NCBI GenBank assembly: GCA_021838785.1
Contig: JAKCCV010000018.1
Location: 1 to 64,000, forward strand
Reading direction: 5' to 3'
DNA length: 64,000 nt
Origin: Acidobacteriota bacterium
GTDB taxonomy: Bacteria > Acidobacteriota > Terriglobia > UBA7540
The first letter of the stretch is position 1; every line of letters starts with the position of its first letter. The notes beneath the pieces are model-generated. The model saw only the letters and a list, made by a program, of their open reading frames with translations, made no database searches and was not told where the DNA came from. The position numbers and the translations under genes were made by a program. Below are positions 18,451 to 27,346 of this stretch, piece after piece.

Positions 18451-19299
18451 TTATCCGAACATGCGGTGATAGTTCTCTAAGCACAGCCGAGCGGTTTTAA
18501 GTTCCGAGTAGCGGCTGCCTTCCTGCTCGATCAGGAGATATTCCGCGCCTCCCACGCTTTCAGCGGCCGCGATCAGTTTTTTCCACGGGGTCACGCCCTC
18601 GCCAAACAGAACGGAGTACCCCCCCTTCGGCGACCAGTCCTTAAGGTGCATGGAGCGAATGCGTCCCGGCTGGCTTCTAACCCAAGCCACAGGATTTGCT
18701 CCGGCGGCCACACAGGTTCCCACATCGAGCTGGAGCATGATGCTTTTTTCGGTGTTTTTAGCGATCACGTCCATGGGCCGTTGTCCCTCGATCGGTTTCC
18801 ATTCGGCGTCGTGGTTGTGATAGCCGGCGTGAAAGCCGTGGCGCTTCATCGTGTCGTTGGCCCGATTGAGCATCTCCGCCAGCTCTTTCCAGCCGTCAAG
18901 CGTGGTGATGTTTCCGGGCCAAGCCAGCACAATAAACCGTGTGCCCAAAATATGATTAAGCTCCATCGCCTTGCCGATGCCTTGTGGAGTAAATGACACT
19001 TTGTTGTTGTGCGTTGAGTAACACGGCATGTGGAGCCGGTCAAGTTGCCGGCGCACCTGCCGCGCGTAGGCCGGTGTCCACTGATAATAGGGCGCGAAAA
19101 ACTCCACGCACTGGTAGCCCATCTTGGCCACCGCGTCCACCGTGCCTGGCAGATTTTTTGCCAGGTCGTGACGAACAGTGTAAAGCTCCAGCCCAATCGG
19201 TACATGCCTGGTGGCCGCGCTGAGTGCCGCCGCTCCCAACGGGGCGGCCGCCAAAGACTCCAAGAATGAACGTCGCGACAAACGATTCTCTGATTTCAT
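18451..19299 (-). CDS. Tat-exported TIM-barrel sugar isomerase/epimerase-like protein
   Basis: A 282-residue protein with a twin-arginine signal (LSRRSFLESLAAAP) and a xylose-isomerase-like TIM barrel. The barrel shows IGLELYTVRH, GYQCVEFF, GFHAGYHNHDAEW, MLQLDVGTCVAAG, SMHLKDWSPKGG and LLIEQEGS, with His, Asp and Glu in metal-ligand-like positions. It differs clearly from the other Tat TIM-barrel protein at 11794-12729. The family includes sugar epimerases and 3-keto-glycoside-processing enzymes, and the substrate is not predictable. The ribosome site GAGGAGG lies shortly before the ATG. Confidence 0.78.
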   Translation of the reverse strand: MKSENRLSRRSFLESLAAAPLGAAALSAATRHVPIGLELYTVRHDLAKNLPGTVDAVAKMGYQCVEFFAPYYQWTPAYARQVRRQLDRLHMPCYSTHNNKVSFTPQGIGKAMELNHILGTRFIVLAWPGNITTLDGWKELAEMLNRANDTMKRHGFHAGYHNHDAEWKPIEGQRPMDVIAKNTEKSIMLQLDVGTCVAAGANPVAWVRSQPGRIRSMHLKDWSPKGGYSVLFGEGVTPWKKLIAAAESVGGAEYLLIEQEGSRYSELKTARLCLENYHRMFG

Positions 19300-19498
19300 A
19301 GCCTCCTCACTGTATCATAGGGTAGGCGCAAAAGTTACTAAGCCCGCAATCCCCTCATCCCGCGGACTCTGGGGGTTCCTTGGTGCCGTGCTTCGCCTCG
19401 GCGACCTTTCAGTCTTATGGCTGAAACGACTGGGACGCGCAGACCTCACCTGATGAACGGAGGTGAATCCCCCCGTCGAGACTTCGAAAGGAAGCGGC

Positions 19499-19523
19499 AC
19501 GGGCCGCGGAGGCTGCGGCCCGT
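19499..19523. terminator. GC-rich perfect stem-loop downstream of the porin gene
   Basis: The 9-base perfect inverted repeat ACGGGCCGC/GCGGCCCGT has a seven-base loop. It lies about 60 bases past the stop of the minus-strand porin gene. It lacks a clean U run on either strand, so it may act as a Rho-assisted or weak terminator or as a 3'-end stability element. Confidence 0.4.
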
Positions 19524-19581
19524 AAAGGTCTGCGCCAGCCGCTAAGAAAGCTGCCGCAGCCTCACCGCGATAGCCTGGCGC

Positions 19582-21090
19582 TCAGAATTGGTAGGCGAGC
19601 GCCAGGTTAAAGACGTTGCCCCGGCCCGATGGACCCTTCGGACCCGGGACGTTATTGACGAATCCCTTGGTCAGAAACTGCCAGTTGCTCCACTCGAAGG
19701 CAAGCGTGATCTGGTTCGTCAGCTTGTGGAAGTAGCTCGCCCAGACAAAGGAGTTCTTGGAGCGGCTCGTGCCCGGCAATAAGTCAGCGTCGGTGGGATC
19801 GTCCGTCCCCCCGCCGACGTAGAAGACGTTCTTGTAGTCGAGGGTGGCGGGAATGGTGAACTCCGCCCAACCGCCTGCGTCGTGGATGGGCCGGATTTCG
19901 GTGAAGGGCGGGTTGGCAGGAATAGCCGCAACACCTTGCAGGATGCCGCCGCCGAAAGGCACCAAATTGCTTCCAAAATAGCCCTCGCCTCGGAAGGTAA
20001 GGCGAGAAACGATGGGAACGTCGGCGTCAAATGCGGCCGCCCAGGAGTTGATCGTGTGGTTGACACCTACCCGTTCCTTGCCGTAATGCACGCCTGCCCC
20101 CCAAGTGACTGCGGAGCCCCGCCAAGGGTGGGAGACCGAGATGTGCCCCTGATAAAACGGCCAACCCGATCGCTCGCCGTAACCGGAAAAAACGGCGTTG
20201 ACGGAGCTGCCCGGAACCGGCAGATCGTTGAGGCGCGGGTCTCCGAAGGAGGGGCGCAGAACCCCGCCCTGCAAGAGCACGGAGGTCTTGCCGAATTTGC
20301 GGCTGTAGTCCACGCGCACCTGCGGAAACCAGCCCCAAAGGTCACCCGCCGTGTACCCTAGAGGCACGGCGACGTGAGAGAGGGAGATTGGATCAAAGGG
20401 GGAAAGAATAATGCGGTCCTGGCCCGCGAGTATCTTCCAATTTCCTTTCGCAATTTGGAAGTAGGCAAGGCGCAGACGCGGCTGATTGAGGATGCGGCCC
20501 TGGGGCAACAGAGTGTCCACCGGCTGCGTGCCAAAGAAGTCGAACTCCACCAAGGCGGAAGGGGTCCATCCACTGGCAAGCGGCTTGGTGCGGGTGATAG
20601 TGAAACCAAAAACACTCTGTCGGGCACTAAAGATGGTGTCGTGAATATGGCCGGCAGGCTCCTTCGAGCCGTCGGGGAAAGTCACCGGGATCGCGCCGGG
20701 CAACGGCCACAGCGGGATATCCTGACCAACTTCGTCAGAATCGGAGGTTGAAGCATTGAACAACACCGTTCCGTAAAAGCGCAGGGTGTAAGGTCCGACG
20801 GAAGTCTGTAACGGGGGGCTGCTTGGACCGAGGCCGGGATAGACAGGTTGCGCCCCGACCGCGCCCGGCTGCGGGGCAGCGTAAGCAGAAGTTGCAGCCT
20901 CCTTCTTTGCAGGATATTGGGGGCTCGGGTCTGAAGACGAACGGCCGGCGTTCGGGACGCTTGCGGGCGGGGTCGCAGCCGACGGGTCCGATTGAGCTCG
21001 AAGCAGGATCGGCATCGAGGTCATTACGGCTACGACGAGAAACGGAACGATTCTTCCGGGATGGAGTGACTGGAGGTTTGCGTTGGTCAT
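19582..21090 (-). CDS. DcaP-like outer-membrane porin
   Basis: A 502-residue exported protein. The signal peptide is about 1-32 (hydrophobic core VPFLVVAVMTSMPILL, cleavage near RAQ-S). A Pro/Ala-rich linker follows, then a long beta-barrel domain beginning YTLRFYGTVLFNAS. Alternating amphipathic strands and the C-terminal aromatic (LALAYQF) are what BAM-dependent barrels end with. The pattern of the barrel's first strands (SARQSVFGFTI, GQDRIILSPFDP) resembles DcaP-type trimeric porins that pass small organic acids. The ligand cannot be assigned. The ribosome site AAGGAGAG is next to the start. Confidence 0.68.
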   Translation of the reverse strand: MTNANLQSLHPGRIVPFLVVAVMTSMPILLRAQSDPSAATPPASVPNAGRSSSDPSPQYPAKKEAATSAYAAPQPGAVGAQPVYPGLGPSSPPLQTSVGPYTLRFYGTVLFNASTSDSDEVGQDIPLWPLPGAIPVTFPDGSKEPAGHIHDTIFSARQSVFGFTITRTKPLASGWTPSALVEFDFFGTQPVDTLLPQGRILNQPRLRLAYFQIAKGNWKILAGQDRIILSPFDPISLSHVAVPLGYTAGDLWGWFPQVRVDYSRKFGKTSVLLQGGVLRPSFGDPRLNDLPVPGSSVNAVFSGYGERSGWPFYQGHISVSHPWRGSAVTWGAGVHYGKERVGVNHTINSWAAAFDADVPIVSRLTFRGEGYFGSNLVPFGGGILQGVAAIPANPPFTEIRPIHDAGGWAEFTIPATLDYKNVFYVGGGTDDPTDADLLPGTSRSKNSFVWASYFHKLTNQITLAFEWSNWQFLTKGFVNNVPGPKGPSGRGNVFNLALAYQF

Positions 21091-21420
21091 TGGGAGCTCT
21101 CCTTGTTGTTAAGTTGTTAAGCGAGTTACACCCAAGTGCCGACGCACCTTGTTAGACGCCGATCGGTAGTCAATGGTTGGCCGCGTTGAATGGGACGTCA
21201 CACCTATGGAAAAATGTGTTGCCCTTCAGTATCTGCACGTTCAGGGCTGCAAGGCCTACGCCAGGGACGCTCTGCCCAAAGGGGCGAGGTGAGCGAAAAG
21301 GGGCGCGGTTAAAAAAGAGCAGGGGCTTGCGATTGGCGCGGCGCGGCTCTACAATCCCCTCGCGCTTTTCCGGGCGCCTGCGACTCTGTGAAACGGCGGC
21401 GCGAGAAGCCAGAGTCACCC
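21091..21420. other. Divergent intergenic region between porin and DUF202 gene
   Basis: These 330 bases hold the plus-strand promoter at 21327-21355. On the minus side there is an A/T-rich 5' leader of the porin gene, with the repeated sequence GTTGTTAAGTTGTTAAG just before its ribosome site. No gene is seen. Confidence 0.4.
21327..21355 (+). promoter_or_regulatory. Predicted sigma70 promoter for the DUF202 gene
   Basis: The -35 is TTGCGA (21327-21332), the spacer is 17 bases and the -10 is TACAAT (21350-21355, five of six bases). It lies 65 bases upstream of the ATG. Confidence 0.5.
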
Positions 21421-21798
21421 ATGGCAGAAATCCCTCCCAAAGCCGGCGACCATCTTGCCAACGAGCGGACGTTTCTCGCTTGGATTCGCACCAGCATCAG
21501 CATCATTGTGTTTGGGTTCGTGGTGGCCAAATTCGGCATTACGCTGCGAGAATTTCTGCGCCTCCAGGGACATGCGCGTCAGGAAAGCGGACTCTCACTC
21601 GGCATGGGCGTCGCGTTCATGGCGATGGGCGTCTTCATGGCCATCGTCGCGCTGGTTCGTTATCGCATCACCGAGCGGCGCCTGGAGGCGGGCGACTTTA
21701 AGCCTGCCAAGGCGGTCATTGTCTTTCTTGGAGTGGTGACGGCGCTGTTTGGGGTGATTCTGGCCGCATACCTCGTCCTCACCGCCAGCAGGCTTTAG
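21421..21798 (+). CDS. DUF202 (YidH-like) inner-membrane protein
   Basis: A 125-residue protein with the DUF202 signature LANERTFLAWIRTSI at its N-terminus and three membrane helices (about 24-46, 60-82, 102-124). The family is widespread in bacteria and fungi. Fungal relatives sit in the vacuolar transporter chaperone complex, but bacterial roles are unknown. The ATG at 21421 fits the conserved start; the frame is open from 21388. It stands alone between a divergent porin gene and a convergent barrel gene. Confidence 0.8.
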   Translation: MAEIPPKAGDHLANERTFLAWIRTSISIIVFGFVVAKFGITLREFLRLQGHARQESGLSLGMGVAFMAMGVFMAIVALVRYRITERRLEAGDFKPAKAVIVFLGVVTALFGVILAAYLVLTASRL

Positions 21799-21826
21799 TG
21801 ACGGCGACCAACCGGGCGCCGATCTC

Positions 21827-22717
21827 TTAGTGGACCATCTTGGCGAAGCGGCCTATATCGAACCCAAACCCAAACGAAAAGATGTTAAGGTTGTAACGAA
21901 CGCTGCGAGTGTATCCTGCCTGAGCTTGGATAAACCGGCCCAATCCTACTGTCGCCCATACAGAAACACCATTGTCGCGCGCCAGCGCCGCTGGCCCCAC
22001 CGTCTCCTGAGCGCTTTGGAAGAAGTGCGGATTGTGTGGACGTGAGACGACAAACGCGGTGCCCGATTTCGGATTGAAGCGCGAGAAAATCTTCTGCGTG
22101 CCGAACGGGATGATGTCGTAAGCCGAGGCGCCGACCGAGACGAAGGGGAGAAGGCCGGCTGCGAGTCCGCCCTCCAAGTGGGTCACATCGCCGAAGGTCG
22201 TGAAGGGGCGCGTAAAAAGTGGCGTATCGGAGACGGTGTTGGCGAGGCCGACATTGGCGAAGGGCGTCAACCGGAAAAAACTTCGTTGGAAGTGGTTGTT
22301 CCAATCGTAGGTGAAGCGGCCCGTGGTCAAGCCAAGCCGTTTGTCGCCTGTGGGAGCTGTGCCCTCTAGAGTTGCCGCATAATCGAGCAGAGGATTGTTG
22401 AGGGTGAAATTAAGGTCGAGATAGGCATTGCCGATGCCGGTTCCGGATTGATAGCCTGCCAGCGACGAGGTGGAAGATGGGTTCACAAAATAAATCGGCA
22501 CGCCGCCGTCAATTCCGAACCAGCGATTGAAGTTGTAACCGAGGGTTGAATCAAGTTTGTAAACTTGACCCAGTTCGCTCGCGCTGCCGTAAAAACCCTC
22601 GTAAAACGTAACTCCCCTTTCCGAGGAACCGGCGCCTCCCGCTGCCGCAGAAGAGTTTTGGGCTTTTAAGGGCACGGCAAAAAGCACGATGACCAGGATC
22701 CAGATCAAATTCCGCAT
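21827..22717 (-). CDS. Outer-membrane beta-barrel protein of unknown function
   Basis: A 296-residue protein with a signal peptide (MRNLIWILVIVLFAVPLKA-Q). After it come repeated amphipathic strands rich in Tyr, Phe and Gly: YDWNNHFQRSFFRLTPFANVGLANT, ARFTYDW-type turns, and an ending SFGFGFDIGRFAKMVH. The layout, about 12 short strands with LEGTAPTGDKRLG in the middle, recalls the MetA-pathway/phenol-type transporter barrels, but I cannot confirm a family. The ribosome site AGGAG lies 11 bases before the ATG. Confidence 0.6.
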   Translation of the reverse strand: MRNLIWILVIVLFAVPLKAQNSSAAAGGAGSSERGVTFYEGFYGSASELGQVYKLDSTLGYNFNRWFGIDGGVPIYFVNPSSTSSLAGYQSGTGIGNAYLDLNFTLNNPLLDYAATLEGTAPTGDKRLGLTTGRFTYDWNNHFQRSFFRLTPFANVGLANTVSDTPLFTRPFTTFGDVTHLEGGLAAGLLPFVSVGASAYDIIPFGTQKIFSRFNPKSGTAFVVSRPHNPHFFQSAQETVGPAALARDNGVSVWATVGLGRFIQAQAGYTRSVRYNLNIFSFGFGFDIGRFAKMVH

Positions 22718-22973
22718 TGACTCACGCTCCTATGTTTTCGTTTCGGCGCGCATTTGCCGACGCGAACTGCATAACACATTGCAAGTAACGTGCCAGGATC
22801 GCGGGAGAATAGAAATGGAGCTATCTAAATGAAACCACTAGCGATAACTCGATGTTAACTCTTCAATCGCGCTTCCAAGCAGGAACAGAGGCCCCTTACG
22901 TATGTCGAAAGTACAGCCATGTGGCCAGAAGCCTCCTGGTGCCTCAGAAGCATCATCCGAGGTCGGAGACGAT

Positions 22974-23990
22974 CTAAGGGTGATGGTTTTGAACGGCGAG
23001 CGGATTCCACCCATCTTTCCCGCGCAGGAACGTCTGAGGGAAGAAATGTCGCGCCTGCTGCCGTGTAAGCTGATGGGCCCATGGTACCCGCTTGCGGGGA
23101 TGAGCGCCCGGACCGAAGGAGCCATACTCGGCGTACCAGGCCGTCTTTTCCTTGCCGACGCTATTCCAATTGTTCCACCCGGCGGGGCGGATTTGAGGTC
23201 CCATCCAGCAGTCAATATAGACGACGCGAGCGTATCGTCTCCACGGGCGGCCCAAAAAAACTTTGGCTGCGGTGTGGGAACCGGTTAAGCGGCAATGATA
23301 GAAAACGTATCCGCCCTGACCCTGCGGGCGGCGGCGACTCTGAGCGGTGATGTATCCGGGACCGACGCTGCGGATGAGGCAGCGGTCGAAGACGGCGCGG
23401 GCGTTCCCAAAAATGAAGTCCACCGCTCCCTCGATGGTGCACTTATAGTAGAATTGTCGGCCCATGGCGGCGAACAGGGTGTCCTGATATCCAATAAACC
23501 GGCAGTGGCGAAACACGGCTCGGTCGGAGTGGATAGCCAAGGCCACCGCCTGCGACCCCGGCCCGTAGGAATTCTCGAACGTCACGTTGCGAGCGTGAAA
23601 CGCCACGCCGTTGATTTCAACCGTGCTGCTGAAGAAGGTTCCTCCGGCAGCCTTGGCGCTCATATTGTAGGTGATGACCGTGTCTTGCGGGCGTTTGCCC
23701 AAGCCCACGAGCGTCACCCGTGGACGATCCTGGGGAATGATGACCCTCTCGTGATAGACGCCGGGCTGAATCTCGATAATAAGGCGGCCGGAACCTTCAA
23801 CCGGCGCATGGTCCACGGCTTCCTGGATGGCCGTAAAGTTGCCAGAGCCGTTGGGCGCGACAACCACTCGAACGACGCGCCGCGCCCTGCCCGACACCCC
23901 GGGCGAGCGGGCCGCCTGAACTTTGGCGCCGAGCGCCAGCCACGCCATGCCCAGGCCGACGATGCTCATCATGGTCCGTTCTGTTTTCAT
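22974..23990 (-). CDS. Secreted pectinesterase (CE8)
   Basis: A 338-residue enzyme that removes methyl esters from homogalacturonan. The right-handed beta-helix family motifs are all present: GSGNFTAIQEAVD at the start of the helix, GYQDTL with Asp170, DFIFG with the nucleophile Asp191, and LGRPWR with Arg248. The predicted signal peptide ends near KVQAA. The ATG at 23990 follows a GAGAGG ribosome site; an in-frame start at 24014 would only add eight residues. It lies downstream of the polygalacturonase gene on the same strand. The pair forms a sequential demethylation and cleavage unit for pectin. Confidence 0.92.
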   Translation of the reverse strand: MKTERTMMSIVGLGMAWLALGAKVQAARSPGVSGRARRVVRVVVAPNGSGNFTAIQEAVDHAPVEGSGRLIIEIQPGVYHERVIIPQDRPRVTLVGLGKRPQDTVITYNMSAKAAGGTFFSSTVEINGVAFHARNVTFENSYGPGSQAVALAIHSDRAVFRHCRFIGYQDTLFAAMGRQFYYKCTIEGAVDFIFGNARAVFDRCLIRSVGPGYITAQSRRRPQGQGGYVFYHCRLTGSHTAAKVFLGRPWRRYARVVYIDCWMGPQIRPAGWNNWNSVGKEKTAWYAEYGSFGPGAHPRKRVPWAHQLTRQQARHFFPQTFLRGKDGWNPLAVQNHHP

Positions 23991-24073
23991 TGAGCCTCTC
24001 TCACTCCAATCCAAACCAGCTTGCGAACGGATTCCCCACTTGGTTTGCTCGAGCCTTTCGCGCGGCGTTGCGG

Positions 24074-25465
24074 CTACGGGTGGCTCGGCATGGGCTTAAA
24101 TCGTCCCTGGCAAGGGTAGGGACGGCCCTGGCCGGGCATCCCGAGGATGGTGACATCGTTGCCCGAGGGCAGAAAATTAACCGGCCCTGGACCTAGGCGA
24201 ATGCGCGCATAATCGGCGCGGAAGCGAACTCGAGTCGGCGCTTCTAGAATCACGTCATCGAAGGTCACGCGGAGACGATGCGTGGCATCGTAGCCGTCAA
24301 GAAGAATTCGTCCCGGGCCGAAAATGTGGATGTCGCGCAGGACAATATCGGTGAACGTGGGAATTTCGTCCCTCCGCGAGCCGTAAAACGAGTAGTGAGA
24401 ATCCATCACAATGGGCCGAGGGGTTCGCCGGATGCAGACGTCCTGATACAGAACGTTTTCGACGCGGCCGCCGCGGCTCGAATTCGATTTGATCCGCAGA
24501 CCGTTGTTCGCCCCATCAATGGTGAGGCGGCGCACGCGGATGTCACGCACTCCGCCGTTGGTGTTGCTGCCGATGGACATGCCGTGGCCCGTGTAGAAAT
24601 GATTGTCTGCCACTGTGATGTGGGAAGACGGCCCCGCCGAGCCCGCCTTGATGGCGACGTCGTCGTCGCCGGCATGAATAAAGCAATGGGTGATGGTCAC
24701 GTCGGTGGCCGATGAAGGGTCAATGCCGTCCGTGTTGCGCGCCGTGCCCGGCGTATCAATGATGACGCCCCAGGCGGTGAATCCCTTGCCGTCCCGATAA
24801 AGCACATGAAAGTTGGGAGAATTCCTGAGCAGGATGCGATAGAGCGTAAAGTTATCGGAGTGCGAAATCTCAATCAAGCGGGGGCAGTTTTGGTGGAGGT
24901 TTCGGACTTGCGCTTGGCGGGCAAGCTGCCACCAGGAAAAGGTTTTGCCCATTAGAGTCGCTCCGCCCCGCCCGTCAATGGTTCCCGGCCCCATGAGGGC
25001 GGCGTTTGGAGCGTAATCGGCCAGAATAAGAGGCCGGCACCCGGTGCCGCGGCGCGACAGAACCCCGCAGCCACCCGGCCAGCGGTCGTAGTCACGCGGA
25101 TTCCTGGACCCAAACAGAATGGCACCTTGAGCAATGCGCAAGGTGACTCCGGGTCGAAGACGCAGCGGACCCGAAAGAAACGCCTTGCGGACACCGTCAG
25201 GCACCAATTCGACGGCCCGACCGGGCGGACAATGATTCAAGGCGTTCTGAATGCGTGCCGTGTCGAGCTTGCTTTCATCGCGGGCCGACAGAGTTCGGCC
25301 GCCTTGAACCGCCACTAACCGAGCCCGCAGCCGCAAAGCGGTCGGCGGAAACACCGGCTCGCTCACCTGCCGCAAGTCTTGGGCGTGAAGCGTCCCTACA
25401 GCCAAAGCGGTCACGGTCCAGAAGCCTAAAAGGGTATGTCGCACGCCCCTCGGCGATGACCTCAT
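24074..25465 (-). CDS. Glycoside hydrolase family 28 (polygalacturonase-like)
   Basis: A 463-residue exported beta-helix enzyme hydrolysing galacturonan-type polymers. All four GH28 signatures are seen: NTDG (Asp246), GDD (Asp267/Asp268), GHG (His294) and RIK (Arg324, Lys326). The N-terminal signal runs about 10-29 (LLGFWTVTALAVGTLHAQ). The ATG overlaps the stop of plsC as ATGA (25462-25465), which is unusual because plsC encodes a membrane phospholipid enzyme. It is followed by pectinesterase. Endo versus exo action cannot be decided from sequence. Confidence 0.92.
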   Translation of the reverse strand: MRSSPRGVRHTLLGFWTVTALAVGTLHAQDLRQVSEPVFPPTALRLRARLVAVQGGRTLSARDESKLDTARIQNALNHCPPGRAVELVPDGVRKAFLSGPLRLRPGVTLRIAQGAILFGSRNPRDYDRWPGGCGVLSRRGTGCRPLILADYAPNAALMGPGTIDGRGGATLMGKTFSWWQLARQAQVRNLHQNCPRLIEISHSDNFTLYRILLRNSPNFHVLYRDGKGFTAWGVIIDTPGTARNTDGIDPSSATDVTITHCFIHAGDDDVAIKAGSAGPSSHITVADNHFYTGHGMSIGSNTNGGVRDIRVRRLTIDGANNGLRIKSNSSRGGRVENVLYQDVCIRRTPRPIVMDSHYSFYGSRRDEIPTFTDIVLRDIHIFGPGRILLDGYDATHRLRVTFDDVILEAPTRVRFRADYARIRLGPGPVNFLPSGNDVTILGMPGQGRPYPCQGRFKPMPSHP

Positions 25466-26208
25466 TCTGATTCTCCATCTTCGGCAGGCGGCAAATCCAA
25501 GGGCCTCTCATCCTCCCCCAGGCCGGAAATTATGGCTTGCCGAACCGCCGCCATCAAGCGGTCGAGCGCTTCAACGGTCATGCCCTGGGTCGGGACGGGG
25601 CGATGCAAGGTCAGTCGGATTGTCCCCGGGTGAATGCGCCGCTTGCCTTTTTGCAGCAGCTTGGATGAGCCGGAAACGGAAATAGGAACAATCGGCGCTC
25701 CCGCTTGAATCGCCATGCGAAAAACGCCCTTTTTGAAGGGCTGCAGGCGGCCGTCGGGGCTGCGAGTGCCTTCCGGATAGGCAAGAAGCGACTGGCCGGC
25801 GCGGAGCTTGGCGACGGCTTGGTTGAGCGCCACCAGCGCCTGCTCGCGGTGCTGCCGGTCAATGGAAATGAAACCCCGGACTTTCATGGCCGGGCCCAAG
25901 AGAGGAACTCGGAAGAATTCCTTTTTCACCAAAACGAGCACGGGCGGCAACACCGAAAGCACGGCCGCGGGATCGGAATTGCTTTGATGGTTCGCCATAT
26001 AGACAGCCGATGACCCGCGCACAACGTTTTCAAGGCCCTGCGCTTCAACTTTTATCCCGCTAATCCAGAGCGCCAGCCTCGCGCCGGCGAGACCCGCTTT
26101 GTAGAGTGCGGTGGTGCGGTGCGTCAAGAGCGCGAAAAGAAGCAGCGGCCCCCCAACTAGGGTCATATACACGGGAAGAACGATCGCTAAAAGAAAGGTC
26201 CGAATCAT
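25462..26208 (-). CDS. plsC: 1-acyl-sn-glycerol-3-phosphate acyltransferase
   Basis: A 248-residue PlsC-family enzyme. The catalytic NHxxxxD motif is NHQSNSD (His74, Asp79), and the substrate motif is YPEGTRS (Glu146-Arg149). An N-terminal membrane helix (about 4-28) anchors it to the inner membrane. It adds the second acyl chain to lysophosphatidate to give phosphatidate. Upstream is dapF (105 bases). Downstream the polygalacturonase start overlaps its stop codon. Confidence 0.88.
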   Translation of the reverse strand: MIRTFLLAIVLPVYMTLVGGPLLLFALLTHRTTALYKAGLAGARLALWISGIKVEAQGLENVVRGSSAVYMANHQSNSDPAAVLSVLPPVLVLVKKEFFRVPLLGPAMKVRGFISIDRQHREQALVALNQAVAKLRAGQSLLAYPEGTRSPDGRLQPFKKGVFRMAIQAGAPIVPISVSGSSKLLQKGKRRIHPGTIRLTLHRPVPTQGMTVEALDRLMAAVRQAIISGLGEDERPLDLPPAEDGESE

Positions 26209-26313
26209 GGGATGTCACGTCGGGGCCGGTCACCGGCCTCAACCCCCCAAAGCCACGGATTTGCTCGGCATCGTCCAAAAAGCGAACCAGGCAGCAAGGA
26301 CCCTCCACGTGGG

Positions 26314-27186
26314 CTATGTTTCCCAATAGTATTTTCCCTCCGCAATGGCAATGGCCGGTCCCGTCAAGGTCACTTCTCCGTCCTCCGGCCAAGTGATGAG
26401 TAGCGAGCCGGCGGAGGTTTGGACACGAACCGTCCGGTCGGTGCGCCCGTTCAGAATCGAGGCCACCGCCGCGCCGCAAGAACCCGTCCCGGAAGAGGCC
26501 GTTTCGCCAACTCCACGCTCCCAGAAACGCACTTCAATTTCTCGCCTCGAGATCACTTTGATGAACTCGACGTTGGTGCGGCGAGGGAAAAACCTGCTGC
26601 GCTCTATCTCTTGGCCCAAGGCTCGCCAGTCGAGTGATTCGAAATCATCCACAAAGATCGAGCAATGAGGATTGCCCATGGAAGTCACCGTGACGCGCAG
26701 GGTGCGATGTCGCAATGCCAGCGGGAAATCCATGATGGGCGGAGCCGTCTGCGCCGCTCGGAAGGGAATGCGCGCCGGGTCGAAAATCGGCTGCCCCATC
26801 GAGACGCGGAAAGTCCATTCCAACGGGCCCCGCTTCGAAGGCACTCGAACCGGCTCCAGGGTTTTGATTCCCGCCCGGGTTTCAATCTGTAAGCGGCGCG
26901 GCTTGCGGCCGGGCGGCAACAAAAGGGCCCCGACACAACGAATGCCATTGCCGGACATTTCAGCTTCGCTACCGTCGGCGTTAAAGAACCGCACACGGGC
27001 GTCATGGGAGGGGTGGCGCGGCTCATGGACCACCAGGAAGCCATCGGCGCCGATGCCGGCATGACGGTGGGTGATCGCTTGCGCCAATCGGGAGAGTGGG
27101 CGCGGCAGATGCCTCGCCCGCGCAACGATAAAATCATTGTGAAGGCCGTGAAATTTGGCAAAACGAATGGCAATTTGCTGGGGCAT
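26314..27186 (-). CDS. dapF: Diaminopimelate epimerase
   Basis: A 290-residue enzyme converting LL- to meso-diaminopimelate for lysine and peptidoglycan. Both catalytic cysteines are in place: Cys84 in GNGIRC and Cys237 in SGTGSCGAA. KFHGLHNDFI near the N-terminus and GNPHC at 171-175 are also typical. The length matches the family. It lies in the middle of a long minus-strand array between a membrane glycosyltransferase and plsC. Confidence 0.94.
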   Translation of the reverse strand: MPQQIAIRFAKFHGLHNDFIVARARHLPRPLSRLAQAITHRHAGIGADGFLVVHEPRHPSHDARVRFFNADGSEAEMSGNGIRCVGALLLPPGRKPRRLQIETRAGIKTLEPVRVPSKRGPLEWTFRVSMGQPIFDPARIPFRAAQTAPPIMDFPLALRHRTLRVTVTSMGNPHCSIFVDDFESLDWRALGQEIERSRFFPRRTNVEFIKVISRREIEVRFWERGVGETASSGTGSCGAAVASILNGRTDRTVRVQTSAGSLLITWPEDGEVTLTGPAIAIAEGKYYWET

Positions 27187-27346
27187 GGTGTGGGTTGGTG
27201 TCGGCGCGCGGCCGCTGGCTAATCGAATGCTTCACCTTCCTTTGCCGCGTCGTCGCAGGTTGCCCCACCCTCGGGCGAGGCAAGCCGCTCCGTCGCCGCT
27301 ACGTCTCATAGTGTGGCCGCTAACCTGCCTTTATCACAAGGGCAAT

